Below, in pieces: positions 1 through 9,193 of a stretch of 64,000 bases of DNA (positions are counted from its first letter, which is position 1; every line of letters begins with the position of its first letter). Position numbers and translations under genes: made by a program. Below the pieces are notes generated by a model. That model saw only the letters and a program-made list of their open reading frames with translations. It was not told the DNA's origin and searched no databases. The stretch spans positions 76,408 through 140,407 of the forward strand of contig NZ_JAECZC010000009.1 in assembly GCF_016056305.1 (NCBI RefSeq), read 5' to 3'. Source of the DNA: Amazonocrinis nigriterrae CENA67 (GTDB lineage: Bacteria; Cyanobacteriota; Cyanobacteriia; Cyanobacteriales; Nostocaceae).

Positions 1-166
1 TTAATTCTGGGGTGTGTTGCGATGTTTTTGGTGATACAGCAGTGGACTGGAAGCTAGCCAAAATAATTAGCAGCCCTGTGCCAATGGCTAAAACCAGAGC
101 TGCTAGTAACCGCTTTTTAATTAAATTTTTCAGGACGTTAAATTTTGGGTGTTGGGTTCTTCCCAT
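1..166 (-). CDS. Membrane-anchored or secreted protein, N-terminal fragment
   Basis: An open frame starts at an ATG at 166, with purine-rich AGGG/AGGA stretches just upstream as ribosome binding site, and runs off the left edge after 55 codons. The first 20 residues are basic (MGRTQHPKF..., then KNLIKKR). A hydrophobic stretch (LLAALVLAIGTGLLIILA) follows, then a Ser/Thr/Pro-rich segment. This is the pattern of a signal anchor or signal peptide. It lies 18 bp behind secG on the same strand and may be co-transcribed with it. The family cannot be named from this fragment. Confidence 0.6.
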   Translation of the reverse strand, partial: MGRTQHPKFNVLKNLIKKRLLAALVLAIGTGLLIILASFQSTAVSPKTSQHTPEL

Positions 167-184
167 TTCCCTATTTTCCTATCC

Positions 185-418
185 TTATTTAGGCAACCAG
201 CCTGCGCTTAAAACTACTGTTAAACCGAGAAAAATTACTGTCAATGCCCAAGTAATTCGGTTTAAAGTATTTTCAGCGCTTTTAGTGCTGCTAAAAAGTT
301 GAGCTTGTCCGCCAATTGCTCCAATACCATCACCTTTGGGGCTATGCAACAACACCAAAACTATTAAAGCCAATGCGGAAAATGCCCAAATGCCTTGCAC
401 GATATTAGTAACTGTCAT
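185..418 (-). CDS. secG: Preprotein translocase subunit SecG
   Basis: A small integral membrane protein of 77 residues, the accessory subunit of the SecYEG channel in the cytoplasmic and/or thylakoid membrane. Two hydrophobic segments (residues about 5-22 and 54-72) flank a polar loop with the family hallmark LLHSPKGDGIGAIGG followed by QLFSSTKSAENTLNR. The ATG at 418 gives the usual length; the reading frame also extends ten codons upstream to a TTG, which I consider less likely. It lies downstream of gpmI on the same strand, separated by an STRR array. Confidence 0.93.
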   Translation of the reverse strand: MTVTNIVQGIWAFSALALIVLVLLHSPKGDGIGAIGGQAQLFSSTKSAENTLNRITWALTVIFLGLTVVLSAGWLPK

Positions 419-456
419 GGTAGCAATCTCATTTATAACAAGTTTCAAAAAACAAA

Positions 457-566
457 GTTAGGAGTTAGGAGTTAGGAGTTAGGAGTTAGGAGTTGACAGT
501 TAAAGAAATCTTAATTATTAACTCTTCACTGTTCACTCCTAACTTTACTTCTTCACTCCTAACTTT
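457..566. repeat. Inverted heptamer STRR array between gpmI and secG
   Basis: The left arm has about five tandem copies of GTTAGGA (457-495). The right arm (519-566) carries the inverse unit as CTCCTAAC and ACTCTTCACT variants. The two arms can pair into a long imperfect hairpin in the gpmI-secG transcript. Confidence 0.75.
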
Positions 567-2165
567 TTACAAACCTACTTGCACGGCTGTACGAGTGAGT
601 TGTACATCATATTCTGCTTGTTTGAGCAGCGATCGCCCTGTCATCTCTGGCGGTTGGGGCAATTGTAAAATTTCTAGAATGGTGGGCGCAATGTCGGCTA
701 GCTTGCCATCGTCTCGCAGTTCGACATTTGTGCCATATCCAGGAATTTTAACTTTCTCCCCTTCCACCAAAATCAAGGGAACTGGGTTAGTAGTGTGAGC
801 CGTCCAAGGATTACCCTCTTCATCTAGCATATACTCAGCGTTGCCGTGATCAGCAGTAATAATTGTTGTGCCGCCGGCTTTGCCGATGCTATCGATCAGG
901 CGACCTAAACAGCGATCCACTGTTTCAATGGCTGTAATCGTAGCTTCTATTTGTCCAGTATGCCCTACCATGTCGGGGTTGGCATAGTTAATTACCACCA
1001 AAGAGTAGATGCCTTTTTCAATTGCTGCGATCGCTACATCTGTAACCGCTTCTGCTGACATGGTTGGTGCTTTGTCGTAAGTCGCTACCATCGGACTGTT
1101 GACAAGTTCTCGGTCTTCTCCAGCAAAAGGTTCCTCTAGACCCCCATTAAAGAAATAGGTGACGTGGGCGTATTTTTCGGTTTCAGCGGTACGAAACTGC
1201 TTGAGATCGTGATTGGCAATTACTTCGCCCAGAATATTACTCAGGTTCTGCGGCTCAAAAGCTACAGCTACTGGTAGGTCGGGATCATACTGGGTAAAGG
1301 TGACAAACGACAGCGGCGTGATTTGCTGTCTTTCAAAACCTGTAAATGCAGGACTGACAAAAGCTTGAGTCAATTGTCTGGCGCGATCGGGGCGGAAGTT
1401 GAAAAATATCACGCCATCCCCTGCTTCTATTGCACCAGGAGCAATTCGCACTGGGTCGATGAACTCGTCGGTGACACCTTCAGAGTAAGATGCTTGTAGG
1501 ACTTCCACAGGCTGGCGACCGTTACCTGGACTATCTTGTGTCATTACGTCATAGGCGCGTTTGACTCGATCCCAGCGGCGATCGCGATCCATTGCGTAGT
1601 AGCGACCGCTGAGGGTGACTATCCGCCCTACTCCTGTTTTGTCTATGTAGTCTTGCAGGAGTGCGATCGCTTTTGCACCCTCTACTGGTGCAGTATCACG
1701 ACCGTCAGTAATGGCGTGAATACAAACTTCTGAAATTCGCTGTTCTTTGGCTAAGTCAAGTAGTCCGAATAGATGGGTGATATGCGAGTGTACCCCTCCC
1801 TCAGAACAAAGCCCTACTATATGCAACTTGCCATTTCGAGAGCGAACTTCCTGGCAAATTTTGACAAGTGCTGGGTTTTGGCGAATAGAACCGTCTTCAA
1901 CTGCATCTGAGATGCGAACGAGTTCTTGGGGTACCACTCGCCCAGCACCAATGTTCAAATGACCAACTTCCGAGTTGCCCATTTGACCATCTGGCAACCC
2001 TACGGCTTTTCCTGAAGTGCGGATGAGAGTATGGGGATAAGCTGTCCATAAGCTTTCCACGATTGGAGTTTTAGCAGCTGCAATCGCATTTCCTCGTGTC
2101 TCCTCGCAGTAGCCCCATCCGTCTAAAATGACTAGCACCACAGGAGCAACAGGTGCTTTGGTCAT
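567..2165 (-). CDS. gpmI: 2,3-bisphosphoglycerate-independent phosphoglycerate mutase
   Basis: Interconverts 3-phosphoglycerate and 2-phosphoglycerate in glycolysis and carbon fixation; a cytosolic Mn-dependent enzyme of the alkaline phosphatase superfamily. The protein has 532 residues, normal for the family. Visible motifs are the metal-binding VILDGWG at the N-terminus, the phosphoserine loop MGNSEVGHLNIGAGRVV, DGRDTAP, FNFRPDRARQL and the C-terminal metal site TADHGNAE. I start at the ATG at 2165 (MTKAPVAP), behind AAGGGC; 18 upstream codons in the same frame do not look family-like. secG follows downstream. Confidence 0.96.
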   Translation of the reverse strand: MTKAPVAPVVLVILDGWGYCEETRGNAIAAAKTPIVESLWTAYPHTLIRTSGKAVGLPDGQMGNSEVGHLNIGAGRVVPQELVRISDAVEDGSIRQNPALVKICQEVRSRNGKLHIVGLCSEGGVHSHITHLFGLLDLAKEQRISEVCIHAITDGRDTAPVEGAKAIALLQDYIDKTGVGRIVTLSGRYYAMDRDRRWDRVKRAYDVMTQDSPGNGRQPVEVLQASYSEGVTDEFIDPVRIAPGAIEAGDGVIFFNFRPDRARQLTQAFVSPAFTGFERQQITPLSFVTFTQYDPDLPVAVAFEPQNLSNILGEVIANHDLKQFRTAETEKYAHVTYFFNGGLEEPFAGEDRELVNSPMVATYDKAPTMSAEAVTDVAIAAIEKGIYSLVVINYANPDMVGHTGQIEATITAIETVDRCLGRLIDSIGKAGGTTIITADHGNAEYMLDEEGNPWTAHTTNPVPLILVEGEKVKIPGYGTNVELRDDGKLADIAPTILEILQLPQPPEMTGRSLLKQAEYDVQLTRTAVQVGL

Positions 2166-2327
2166 AGTAAAATTGCCCTTTACTTTTTGTAATACCCGAA
2201 TGATACCACTGCTAATCACAGCTGCAAGTGAATTTCTGCTTATTAACTTATTTTATTATTTAATAACAATGTTTTTTAATATTCGCTAACTATTGTGTTG
2301 ATTTTGTGATATCTAGCTATTCATTTT

Positions 2328-2361
2328 GTCTAGTAGTAGCAGTCAACTGCTACTACTAGAC
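2328..2361. terminator. Perfect 15-bp stem-loop after the ABC-F gene
   Basis: The arms 2328-2342 and 2347-2361 are perfectly complementary (GTCTAGTAGTAGCAG and its inverse) around a 4-nt loop. The structure sits 7 bp beyond the stop codon of the ABC-F gene and upstream of gpmI. There is no clear U-tract on either side, so this may be a U-less terminator or an mRNA-stabilising hairpin. Confidence 0.55.
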
Positions 2362-2368
2362 TGATCTA

Positions 2369-4063
2369 TTACTTACGTTTGCCAGAAGTTTTAGCAGCTT
2401 TGGCAGCTTTTTTGGCAGCTTTTTCGGCAGCAATTGCAGCTAACCTTGCTTGTTCTTTTTCTTCAGCAACTTTCTGGAGATAGTAATGATAATCTCCCAA
2501 ATAGACACGAAATTCACCATCGCGAATTTCCACTATTTTGTTGGCTACCTGAGAGATAAAATAACGGTCATGGGAAACCACGATCGCAGTACCATCGTAA
2601 TTCTGGAGTGCTTCTTCCAGCATTTCTTTAGCTGGGATATCTAGGTGGTTTGTCGGTTCATCTAAAATCAGTAAATTGGCTGGACGTAACAGCATTTTTG
2701 CCAATGCTAAACGAGCTTTTTCCCCTCCACTCAATGCCCCAACTGATTTAAATACTGTATCACCGCTAAATAAAAACTTTCCTAAAAGCGTGCGGACTTC
2801 TTCATTTTTCCAATCGGGAACTTCATCATGGATAGTTTCCATGACAGTTTTTTTCAAGTCCAACGCTTCAGCTTGATTTTGCTCAAAGTAGCCAGGGATG
2901 ACATTGTGATCACCTAATTTCACGATGCCTTCTGTGGGTGGTTCCATACCCATAATTACGCGTAAAAGCGTAGATTTGCCTGCACCGTTGGGGCCCAGAA
3001 AAGCGATGCGATCGCCCCTTTCAATTAGGAGATTCGTCCCCAAAAATAAAATCTTATCATCATAAATATGAGTTAAATCTTTAATCTCTACTACCTCTCT
3101 TCCGCTACGAGGTGCGGGGGGAAAGCGGAAGTGCAGGGTTCTGACTCCAGCAGTGGGTGCTTCGATACGTTCAACTTTCTCTAGTTGTTTTTCCCGGCTT
3201 TTTGCTTGGGTGCTGCGGGTAGCGCTGGCGCGGAATCTGTCTACAAAAGCTTGCTGTTTTTCTAGTTCTTTTTGCTGACGTTCGTAGGCGTTTAGTTGGG
3301 CTAATTGATTTTCGGCTTTTTGCTGGAGGTATGCTGAGTAATTTCCCAGGTAGGTTGTGGAAACACCACGTTCAGTTTCTACAATTTGGGTACACAGCCG
3401 ATCAAGAAATTCTCGGTCATGGGAGACAATTACCATCGGAGTCACTAGTCCTTTAAGGTAATTTTCCAACCATTCGATTGTTTCTAAGTCTAGGTGGTTA
3501 GTCGGTTCGTCCAGCAGCAATAAATCGGGTTTTTGCAGCAGAATTTTACCCAAACTCATCCGCATTTGCCAACCGCCACTAAAAGCACTGACTAAGCGAT
3601 CGCCGTCTTCTTGCTCAAATCCCATTTCTGGTAAGATTTTGCCGATACGTGCTTCTAGTCCGTAGCCATCCAAAGCTTCAAATTGGCGTTGTAAGCGGTC
3701 TAATTTATTAATCAGCCGATCAAGTTCTTCTGGGGTAGCCGTTTCCATCTCCCGCTGTACCTGGCTTAGAGATAGCTGCACTTGATTAGCTTCTTTAAAA
3801 ACTGTCCAAAATTCTTCTCTAACGGTACGGGTGGGATCTACTTCAAACTCTTGGTTGAGGTAGGCAATATGCAAACTAGCTGGACGAATAATTTCACCAG
3901 CAGTCGGTTCGATTTCACCGTTGATGATTTTCAGTTGAGTGGATTTTCCCGCACCGTTGACACCTACTAAGCCAATGCGATCGCCTGGTTTGACTTCCCA
4001 GTTGATATCTTTGAGAACTTCGCCTGTAGGATAAATTTTACTGATATGTTCAAGTCGCAGCAT
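2369..4063 (-). CDS. ABC-F family ATPase (Uup/Ettf-like ribosome-associated)
   Basis: A soluble protein of 564 residues with two ABC cassettes and no membrane segments, the pattern of ABC-F translation factors that act on the ribosomal E-site. Walker A motifs are GVNGAGKST (cassette 1) and GPNGAGKST (cassette 2). Signature motifs are FSGGWQMR and LSGGEKAR, and both Walker B/H-loop regions read LLLLDEPTNHLDLETIEWLE-like. A charged linker lies between the cassettes and an Ala/Lys-rich tail ends the protein. The ATG at 4063 is chosen over a TTG one codon upstream. Which ABC-F subgroup it belongs to cannot be settled by eye. Confidence 0.9.
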   Translation of the reverse strand: MLRLEHISKIYPTGEVLKDINWEVKPGDRIGLVGVNGAGKSTQLKIINGEIEPTAGEIIRPASLHIAYLNQEFEVDPTRTVREEFWTVFKEANQVQLSLSQVQREMETATPEELDRLINKLDRLQRQFEALDGYGLEARIGKILPEMGFEQEDGDRLVSAFSGGWQMRMSLGKILLQKPDLLLLDEPTNHLDLETIEWLENYLKGLVTPMVIVSHDREFLDRLCTQIVETERGVSTTYLGNYSAYLQQKAENQLAQLNAYERQQKELEKQQAFVDRFRASATRSTQAKSREKQLEKVERIEAPTAGVRTLHFRFPPAPRSGREVVEIKDLTHIYDDKILFLGTNLLIERGDRIAFLGPNGAGKSTLLRVIMGMEPPTEGIVKLGDHNVIPGYFEQNQAEALDLKKTVMETIHDEVPDWKNEEVRTLLGKFLFSGDTVFKSVGALSGGEKARLALAKMLLRPANLLILDEPTNHLDIPAKEMLEEALQNYDGTAIVVSHDRYFISQVANKIVEIRDGEFRVYLGDYHYYLQKVAEEKEQARLAAIAAEKAAKKAAKAAKTSGKRK

Positions 4064-4224
4064 CAAGTTTCTCTCAGGTAGGGAATGGGTAGTTGAGGAC
4101 GCAATACTAACACCGCTTCCAATATTAACAAAAATTAACCAAAAATTGTTTCAGGGAACTTCCACAAAGCAGTGCATCAAGTTTGGCTTTGGCTACACGC
4201 AAAACTACCGCACCTTCAGCAAAA

Positions 4225-5022
4225 CTAATTTTGTGTTGCTTGCCTTACTTCTTCAACACTCAAATCTAACTCTTCAGCCACTTGTTCTACAGTCAAGCCT
4301 AATCTCAACAATCGAGAAATCATTCTTAACTTTTCCCGACGCTGACCTTCTTCTATACCCTCTTCTTTACCTTCCTCAAAGGCTTCCTGGTAGATTCGGG
4401 TTTGCTTTAAATCGCTTAATCCAAACATTTCTTCTACTTCCTCTCTACTCATATTGGGAAATTTGTAAATCAAGATTGTCTCTATCAATTGTAATAATTG
4501 CTGTTGTTGCAGTGGTAACTCTATCTCTTGCTTGGTTCTATTAATTAACTCTCTTGCTTGTGCGATCGCTGCATCTTCAGCTGCAATTACTAACTTGACG
4601 GTTGCAATACCAATGGGCAGCGATGCAGGTTCACCTAATTCATCAAGATAAATACATTTAACTCGCTGGCTAGCAAAAAATTCCCGATAATGTTTGACGT
4701 TTTTTGTATCTACACTCTGGTTTGGGTATATAACTACAGCACACCAATCATTTTGTGGTTGATTTTGGCGCAAATATAAAAATATTTCTGCAAACAATCG
4801 TGAATAAAATTCTTCATCTATTTGAAACTGCACTTCAGCAAAGTAAACCGCATTTTCTAATTGTGAAGGTAGAAAGACACCATCAATTCTGAAAGCTGTT
4901 TGTTTGATTTCAACTGATGAAAATTGATAGATCCTAGCTATGTCAGGAGAATTACCGATGAGTTCAAAGAAAATAGTAGGATATTCCTGAAACAGACGAT
5001 AAAATATAGTGTCAGTTTTCAC
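4225..5022 (-). CDS. DUF2887 / Rpn-family PD-(D/E)XK nuclease-like protein
   Basis: A protein of 265 residues of the type abundant in cyanobacteria and often labelled putative transposase. Near residues 46-70 the motif FRIDGVFLP followed by VYFAEVQFQ matches the D...ExQ core of the PD-(D/E)XK fold. A charged C-terminal segment contains EEGKEEGIEEGQRREKL, the Gly-Glu repeats common in this family. The start is a GTG at 5022. Family members are linked to recombination-promoting nuclease activity, but the cellular role is unknown. It is monocistronic by position. Confidence 0.8.
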   Translation of the reverse strand: MKTDTIFYRLFQEYPTIFFELIGNSPDIARIYQFSSVEIKQTAFRIDGVFLPSQLENAVYFAEVQFQIDEEFYSRLFAEIFLYLRQNQPQNDWCAVVIYPNQSVDTKNVKHYREFFASQRVKCIYLDELGEPASLPIGIATVKLVIAAEDAAIAQARELINRTKQEIELPLQQQQLLQLIETILIYKFPNMSREEVEEMFGLSDLKQTRIYQEAFEEGKEEGIEEGQRREKLRMISRLLRLGLTVEQVAEELDLSVEEVRQATQN

Positions 5023-5200
5023 AAATTTATAAGTAGTAGTTATGATCTGCCTATAGCAGAACGCATAGAAAGCCTTTTTCTCTCTGTGCCTTAGTGTCTT
5101 AGTGGTTCTTTAATTTTCTACTAGTAAGGCACAAAGTATTTTTGCAAATTTGTTTGTTACCACTATATTAGTGAAATAGAAACGTACTCCACACTGAACT

Positions 5201-5248
5201 AAAAAACCGCTTGTGTTTGTTAAAACTAACAGCACAACAAGCGGTTTT
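5201..5248 (-). terminator. Rho-independent terminator of prfA / ribosomal block
   Basis: AAAACCGCTTGT at 5203-5214 pairs perfectly with ACAAGCGGTTTT at 5237-5248. On the minus strand the hairpin is followed by six U residues. It lies 22 bp after the prfA stop codon and closes the long ribosomal protein gene block. Confidence 0.85.
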
Positions 5249-5270
5249 CCAAGTTATTTAATAGCAGCGA

Positions 5271-6371
5271 TTAGCTAACAGCACCAGAAGCGGCTAATTC
5301 AGCCAAACGTTCTTGTTGGTCTTGGGAAATACAAGATTGAATTACTGTCTCTAAATCACCTTCAAGAACAGGGTTCAGAGAAAAGTTTTGACCTAAGCGG
5401 TGGTCAGTCGCGCGGTTATCTTTATAGTTGTAGGTGCGAATCTTTTCTGATCGCGACCCTGTACCAACTTGCGATCGCCGCATGGAAGTTACAGCTTCTT
5501 GTTGTTCGCGTAACTTCATTTCATACAACTTCGCCCGCAAAATTTGCATCGCCCGTTCTTTGTTTTGCAACTGGCTGCGTTCTTCCGTACAGAAAATTCT
5601 GATTCCTGTCGGCTTGTGCATCAAGTCAACGGCTGTTTCCACCTTGTTGACGTTTTGTCCACCAGCACCACCAGAACGAGCTGTAGTCATTTCAATATCC
5701 TTGGGGTCGATGTGGATTTCCACATCATCCACTTCTGGCATAATTGCCACGGTGGCTGTAGAGGTGTGAACGCGTCCGCCAGCTTCAGTTGCCGGCACGC
5801 GCTGCACACGATGCACTCCCGCTTCAAACTTCAGCTTGCTGTAAACGCTGTCACCTTGAATTTCCAGAATCACCTCTTTGAAGCCGCCCATTTCACCTAA
5901 GGATTCGCTGACTAGCTTCACTCGCCAACCTTGAGTGTCAGCATAACGGGAATACATCCGCAGTAAATCACCTGCCCAGATACTCGCCTCATCGCCGCCA
6001 GTACCAGCGCGAATTTCCAACATGATGTTTTTATCATCATTGGGGTCGCGGGGTAGCAGCAAGATTTTCAAGCGATTTTCTAGGTATTCCAGCTTTTCCT
6101 CTAATTCCTTCACTTCCAAGGCTGCGATTTCTTGCAACTCTGGATCGCCATTTGCCTCTTTGAGTACTTGACGCGCCCCTAGTAATTCTTCTTGGGCAGT
6201 TTTCCAAGTTTCATAGGTATTCACAACCTCTTCCAAAGAAGAACGAGACTTGGCAATTTTTTGATACTCATCGGGGTTTTTGGCGGTATCTGGGTCGGCC
6301 AGGCGACGAGTTAATTCATTAAAGGTTTGTTCAACAGATTTAAGTTTCTCCAGCAGGTATGTTTCAGCCAT
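5271..6371 (-). CDS. prfA: Peptide chain release factor 1
   Basis: Recognises UAA and UAG stop codons and triggers peptidyl-tRNA hydrolysis. It has 366 residues, with the universal GGQ motif at 237-239 ([10 protein letters not shown]) and the RF1-type PAT anticodon-like tripeptide at 193-195 (RVPAT), which separates it from RF2. An ATG start sits at 6371. It is the last gene of the ribosomal block, behind rpmE, and a strong terminator follows. Confidence 0.96.
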   Translation of the reverse strand: MAETYLLEKLKSVEQTFNELTRRLADPDTAKNPDEYQKIAKSRSSLEEVVNTYETWKTAQEELLGARQVLKEANGDPELQEIAALEVKELEEKLEYLENRLKILLLPRDPNDDKNIMLEIRAGTGGDEASIWAGDLLRMYSRYADTQGWRVKLVSESLGEMGGFKEVILEIQGDSVYSKLKFEAGVHRVQRVPATEAGGRVHTSTATVAIMPEVDDVEIHIDPKDIEMTTARSGGAGGQNVNKVETAVDLMHKPTGIRIFCTEERSQLQNKERAMQILRAKLYEMKLREQQEAVTSMRRSQVGTGSRSEKIRTYNYKDNRATDHRLGQNFSLNPVLEGDLETVIQSCISQDQQERLAELAASGAVS

Positions 6372-6469
6372 GAGTGCGATCGCTCCTTAAAAATAACAAA
6401 TTGGCTCAAGCATAAAATGACAAGCGACCCAGCCGTTGCCAGGTCGTCGTTAACAGCAGAGCCAACCCG

Positions 6470-6709
6470 CTACTTTTTCTTTTTGCCACCAGAGCTTTGT
6501 TCGCCGGACATGCCGTATTTGCGAAGGAAGCGCTCTACTCGTCCTTCAGTGTCAATAATCTTCTGAGTACCAGTGTAAAAAGGGTGGTTTCCAGACCAGA
6601 CATCTACGTGTAATTCTGGTTTAGTAGAACCAACAGTCATCACAACTTGACCGTTGCAGTATACTTTTGCTTCTGGATACCACTTGGGATGAATATCAGA
6701 TTTAGCCAT
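6470..6709 (-). CDS. rpmE: 50S ribosomal protein L31 (bL31)
   Basis: A protein of 79 residues starting MAKSDIHPKWYPEAKVYCNG, with the conserved SGNHPFYTG and RVERFLRKYGM segments. It has a single cysteine instead of the CxxC pair, so it resembles the zinc-free type. The basic tail ends GGKKKK. The ATG at 6709 is used; the frame extends upstream into STRR sequence without homology. It lies between rpsI and prfA as in other cyanobacteria. Confidence 0.95.
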   Translation of the reverse strand: MAKSDIHPKWYPEAKVYCNGQVVMTVGSTKPELHVDVWSGNHPFYTGTQKIIDTEGRVERFLRKYGMSGEQSSGGKKKK

Positions 6710-6758
6710 TGTTCCTTTTGTGGTGAATCTATATAAATTATAACTTTCAAGTTTCAAT

Positions 6759-6864
6759 TGGGACTAGGGATTAGGGACTGGTGACTAGGGACTGGGTACT
6801 GGGAAAGAAATAAACAAGTAATTTTCCCAATCCCTAAGCCCTGATCCCCAATACCCAGTACCCA
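6759..6864. repeat. Inverted STRR array in the rpsI-rpmE spacer
   Basis: The left arm is built from GGGACTA/GGGATTA/GGGTACT-type heptamers (6761-6805). The right arm carries their inverse (AATCCCTAAGCCCTGATCCCC, CCCAGTACCC) at about 6826-6864. The two halves would pair in the transcript. Confidence 0.7.
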
Positions 6865-6865
6865 T

Positions 6866-7282
6866 CTATCGCTTCGAGTACTGAGGAGCTTTGCGAGCTT
6901 TGTGCAAACCATACTTTTTCCGCTCCTTGGCTCGTGGATCGCGGGTTAAGTAACCTTCAGTTTTCAAAGGTGGGCGGTTGTCTGGGTCTAATTGGCACAA
7001 AGCACGGGCAACTCCCAAACGTACAGAGTCAGCTTGTCCGGTCAAGCCGCCGCCTTCTGCTTTCACCAAAATGTCATATTCGTTTTCTAGCCCCAGAGTT
7101 TCTAAGGGCGCTTTGATCACTCCCAGGTAATTGGCATTGAATTGGAAGTACAAGTCTCCAGGCTTGCCATTCACAATTAATTGACCGCTACCGGGAACCA
7201 AGCGTACTCGTGCTACTGCGGACTTACGACGACCAGTACCCCAGTACACGGCGCGACCGCTGTTGCTTTCTGCTACTACCAT
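6866..7282 (-). CDS. rpsI: 30S ribosomal protein S9 (uS9)
   Basis: A protein of 138 residues with the family segments [29 protein letters not shown] and the C-terminal [14 protein letters not shown], whose end reaches the ribosomal P site. The ATG at 7282 overlaps the rplM stop codon by one base (TAATG), implying translational coupling with L13, its standard partner. Confidence 0.97.
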   Translation of the reverse strand: MVVAESNSGRAVYWGTGRRKSAVARVRLVPGSGQLIVNGKPGDLYFQFNANYLGVIKAPLETLGLENEYDILVKAEGGGLTGQADSVRLGVARALCQLDPDNRPPLKTEGYLTRDPRAKERKKYGLHKARKAPQYSKR

Positions 7283-7737
7283 TAATCTTCTGCTCCAGGA
7301 ATTGTATTAACTTTAAGTTCTTTGGGTTTTTGAGCTGCGTGGGGATGAGTAGGCCCAGCGTAGACTTTCAGCTTTGTGAACAACTGCTTACCTAGGCTAT
7401 TTTTGGGTAGCATACCTTTAACAGCATGTTCTACAATCCGTTCTGGTAGGCGCTGTTGTAGTTTAGCGAAGGTTTCTGTCTTCATCCCACCGGGACGACC
7501 AGAATGGCGACGGTAAACTTTCTGGGTACGTTTTTTGCCTGTGACTGCGACTTTTTCAGCGTTGACGACAATCACGAAGTCACCTGTATCCAAATGCGGA
7601 GTGAATTCAGGTTTGTTTTTGCCTCTTAAGATTTGGGCGACTTCACTGGCGAGGCGGCCAAGGCGTTGGTCAGTAGCATCTACTACGTACCACTCACGCT
7701 CAAGGGATTCTTGAGGAGGAAGGTATGTTTTACTCAT
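7282..7737 (-). CDS. rplM: 50S ribosomal protein L13 (uL13)
   Basis: A protein of 151 residues starting [20 protein letters not shown]. It shows [20 protein letters not shown] and the [13 protein letters not shown] segment typical of L13. The ATG at 7737 is used; codons upstream of it belong to the STRR array. It forms a TAATG overlap with rpsI. Confidence 0.97.
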   Translation of the reverse strand: MSKTYLPPQESLEREWYVVDATDQRLGRLASEVAQILRGKNKPEFTPHLDTGDFVIVVNAEKVAVTGKKRTQKVYRRHSGRPGGMKTETFAKLQQRLPERIVEHAVKGMLPKNSLGKQLFTKLKVYAGPTHPHAAQKPKELKVNTIPGAED

Positions 7738-7834
7738 TGTTGTTTGTCCTTTGTCATTTGTCATTTGTTAGTTGTCAGTTGTTAGTTGTCATGTCAGTTG
7801 TTTGTGTTTGACCACTGACCACTGACAACTGACT
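7738..7834. repeat. Inverted STRR array covering the truA 3' end and rplM leader
   Basis: The left arm is (GTCATTT/GTTAGTT)n at 7745-7800. The right arm is (GACCACT/GACAACT)n at 7809-7834. The array overlaps the last codons of truA, so part of it is translated. Confidence 0.75.
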
Positions 7835-8653
7835 AATAACCAACTTTGGCAGGGTGTCGTACCAAATTTCTGGAGGAAAGGGAAAATCTGGATAGCCGAC
7901 TCGCAACAAGCACAAGCCTTGTGAAGGTGCAGCATGTTTGACTTCTTCCCGACGTTGCTCTTTCCAAAGTTCGGTAAAGTTAGCTAGTGTCCGCTGGCCG
8001 GAACCAACTTGCACCAGCATCCCTACCAACAGCCGTACCATGCCATACAAAAATCCATCTGCTTGTATTTCAATATGGATAAATGGCCCGCTGCGAACGC
8101 ACTCTGCTGCTTGTACCTCTACCCAGGAATGCGATCGCTTTGAGCCTGCACGATGAAAAGCGGCTAGATGATGCTTTCCCAACAGAGGTTTCAGGGCAGC
8201 TTGGATTAAGGATTCATCCAGCGGTGCATAATAATAATGCCAACTGAAGGGTTGCACGAACAAGTTCGGTCGAGCTTCAGTGTATATCGTGTAACGATAC
8301 CGACGGTAAGCAGCACTAAAGCGAGCGTGCCAACGGCGATTTACACCAGCTGAAGCCCTGATTAATATATCTTCGGGCAAATAGCTGTTAAGGACTGTGG
8401 CCCACTTATGAGCTGGTATTAAACCGGTAGCTTCAAAATGGGCTACTTGAGCAGCAGCATGGACTCCAGCATCAGTACGTCCGGCACCATGTAGTGTCAC
8501 ATGATGACCGAGAATTTTCGCTATCGCTACTTCTATCTCTTCTTGGACTGTACGCTGCTTCTTTTGCCGTTGCCAGCCATGAAAATGAGTGCCCAGGTAT
8601 TGGATTACCAAGGCTATTCGCTGACTTTCTTTAGGCTGGTCGCTTTCTAACAT
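7775..8653 (-). CDS. truA: tRNA pseudouridine synthase A
   Basis: Makes pseudouridine at positions 38-40 of tRNA anticodon arms. The catalytic aspartate is D61 in HGAGRTDAGVHA, and LVIQYLGTHFHGWQRQ opens the catalytic fold. The ATG at 8653 (MLESDQPKE) gives 292 residues; the frame continues upstream through repeat sequence. The last ~20 residues ([17 protein letters not shown]...) are encoded by an STRR array and are unlikely to be part of the native fold. It lies between rplQ and rplM, as usual in cyanobacteria. Confidence 0.94.
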   Translation of the reverse strand: MLESDQPKESQRIALVIQYLGTHFHGWQRQKKQRTVQEEIEVAIAKILGHHVTLHGAGRTDAGVHAAAQVAHFEATGLIPAHKWATVLNSYLPEDILIRASAGVNRRWHARFSAAYRRYRYTIYTEARPNLFVQPFSWHYYYAPLDESLIQAALKPLLGKHHLAAFHRAGSKRSHSWVEVQAAECVRSGPFIHIEIQADGFLYGMVRLLVGMLVQVGSGQRTLANFTELWKEQRREEVKHAAPSQGLCLLRVGYPDFPFPPEIWYDTLPKLVISQLSVVSGQTQTTDMTTNN

Positions 8654-8678
8654 ACGGATTTTGTCCTTTGTCATTTGT

Positions 8679-8758
8679 GAGGCAGTGCGCCCTTGCGGTT
8701 TCCCGACTTGAAGCAACTGCCGTTCCCCGAAGGGGTTCTCGAAGAGTACCCATCAGGG
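8679..8758. repeat. Palindromic REP-like element upstream of truA
   Basis: GGCAGT (8681-8686) and ACTGCC (8716-8721) enclose the core GACTTGAAGCAACTGCC. A second small hairpin CCCCGAAGGGG follows. The element interrupts STRR sequence and belongs to a family also seen near 20.7, 42.0, 43.4 and 62.7 kb. Confidence 0.65.
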
Positions 8759-8777
8759 TCATTTTGTCTAGAATTCT

Positions 8778-8809
8778 TGACTAATGACTAATGACTAATG
8801 ACTAATGAC
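8778..8809. repeat. TGACTAA heptamer array
   Basis: Four tandem copies of the heptamer TGACTAA end at the rplQ stop codon, between truA and rplQ. Confidence 0.85.
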
Positions 8810-9160
8810 TTAAACTAGTTCAATTATTGCCATTTCCGCATTATCTCCCCTACGTGGCACAGTATGCAAAATGCGGGTATAACCACCATTGCGATTACCA
8901 TACCGAGTAGGAGCTTGCTCAAACAAAGCGTGAACAAGTTGTTTGTCGTATATGTATCCGAGGGCTGCGCGACGTGCTGCTAAGGAACCGTCTTTGGCTA
9001 AGGTAATCATTTTATCTACTTCACCTCGCAATACTTTAGCTCTGACTAAAGTAGTGGTGATTCGACCATGACGGATCAGTTCTGTGGTCAGCGCCCGCAA
9101 CAAGGCGCGGCGCTGGTCAGCAGGTTTACTGAGTTTTTTGACTCGATTCCGGTGACGCAT
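8810..9160 (-). CDS. rplQ: 50S ribosomal protein L17 (bL17)
   Basis: A protein of 116 residues starting [20 protein letters not shown], with the conserved [12 protein letters not shown] and a C-terminal [13 protein letters not shown]. An ATG lies at 9160. It sits 33 bp behind rpoA, the standard order at the end of the alpha operon. Confidence 0.97.
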   Translation of the reverse strand: MRHRNRVKKLSKPADQRRALLRALTTELIRHGRITTTLVRAKVLRGEVDKMITLAKDGSLAARRAALGYIYDKQLVHALFEQAPTRYGNRNGGYTRILHTVPRRGDNAEMAIIELV

Positions 9161-9193
9161 AACAATGGACTAGGTATGATTAACAATTTGGGC

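Noticed and set aside
8778-8809. Tandem repeats as a CRISPR array
   Set aside because: The units are 7 bp without spacers; these are STRRs, not CRISPR repeats. No cas gene is in the window.
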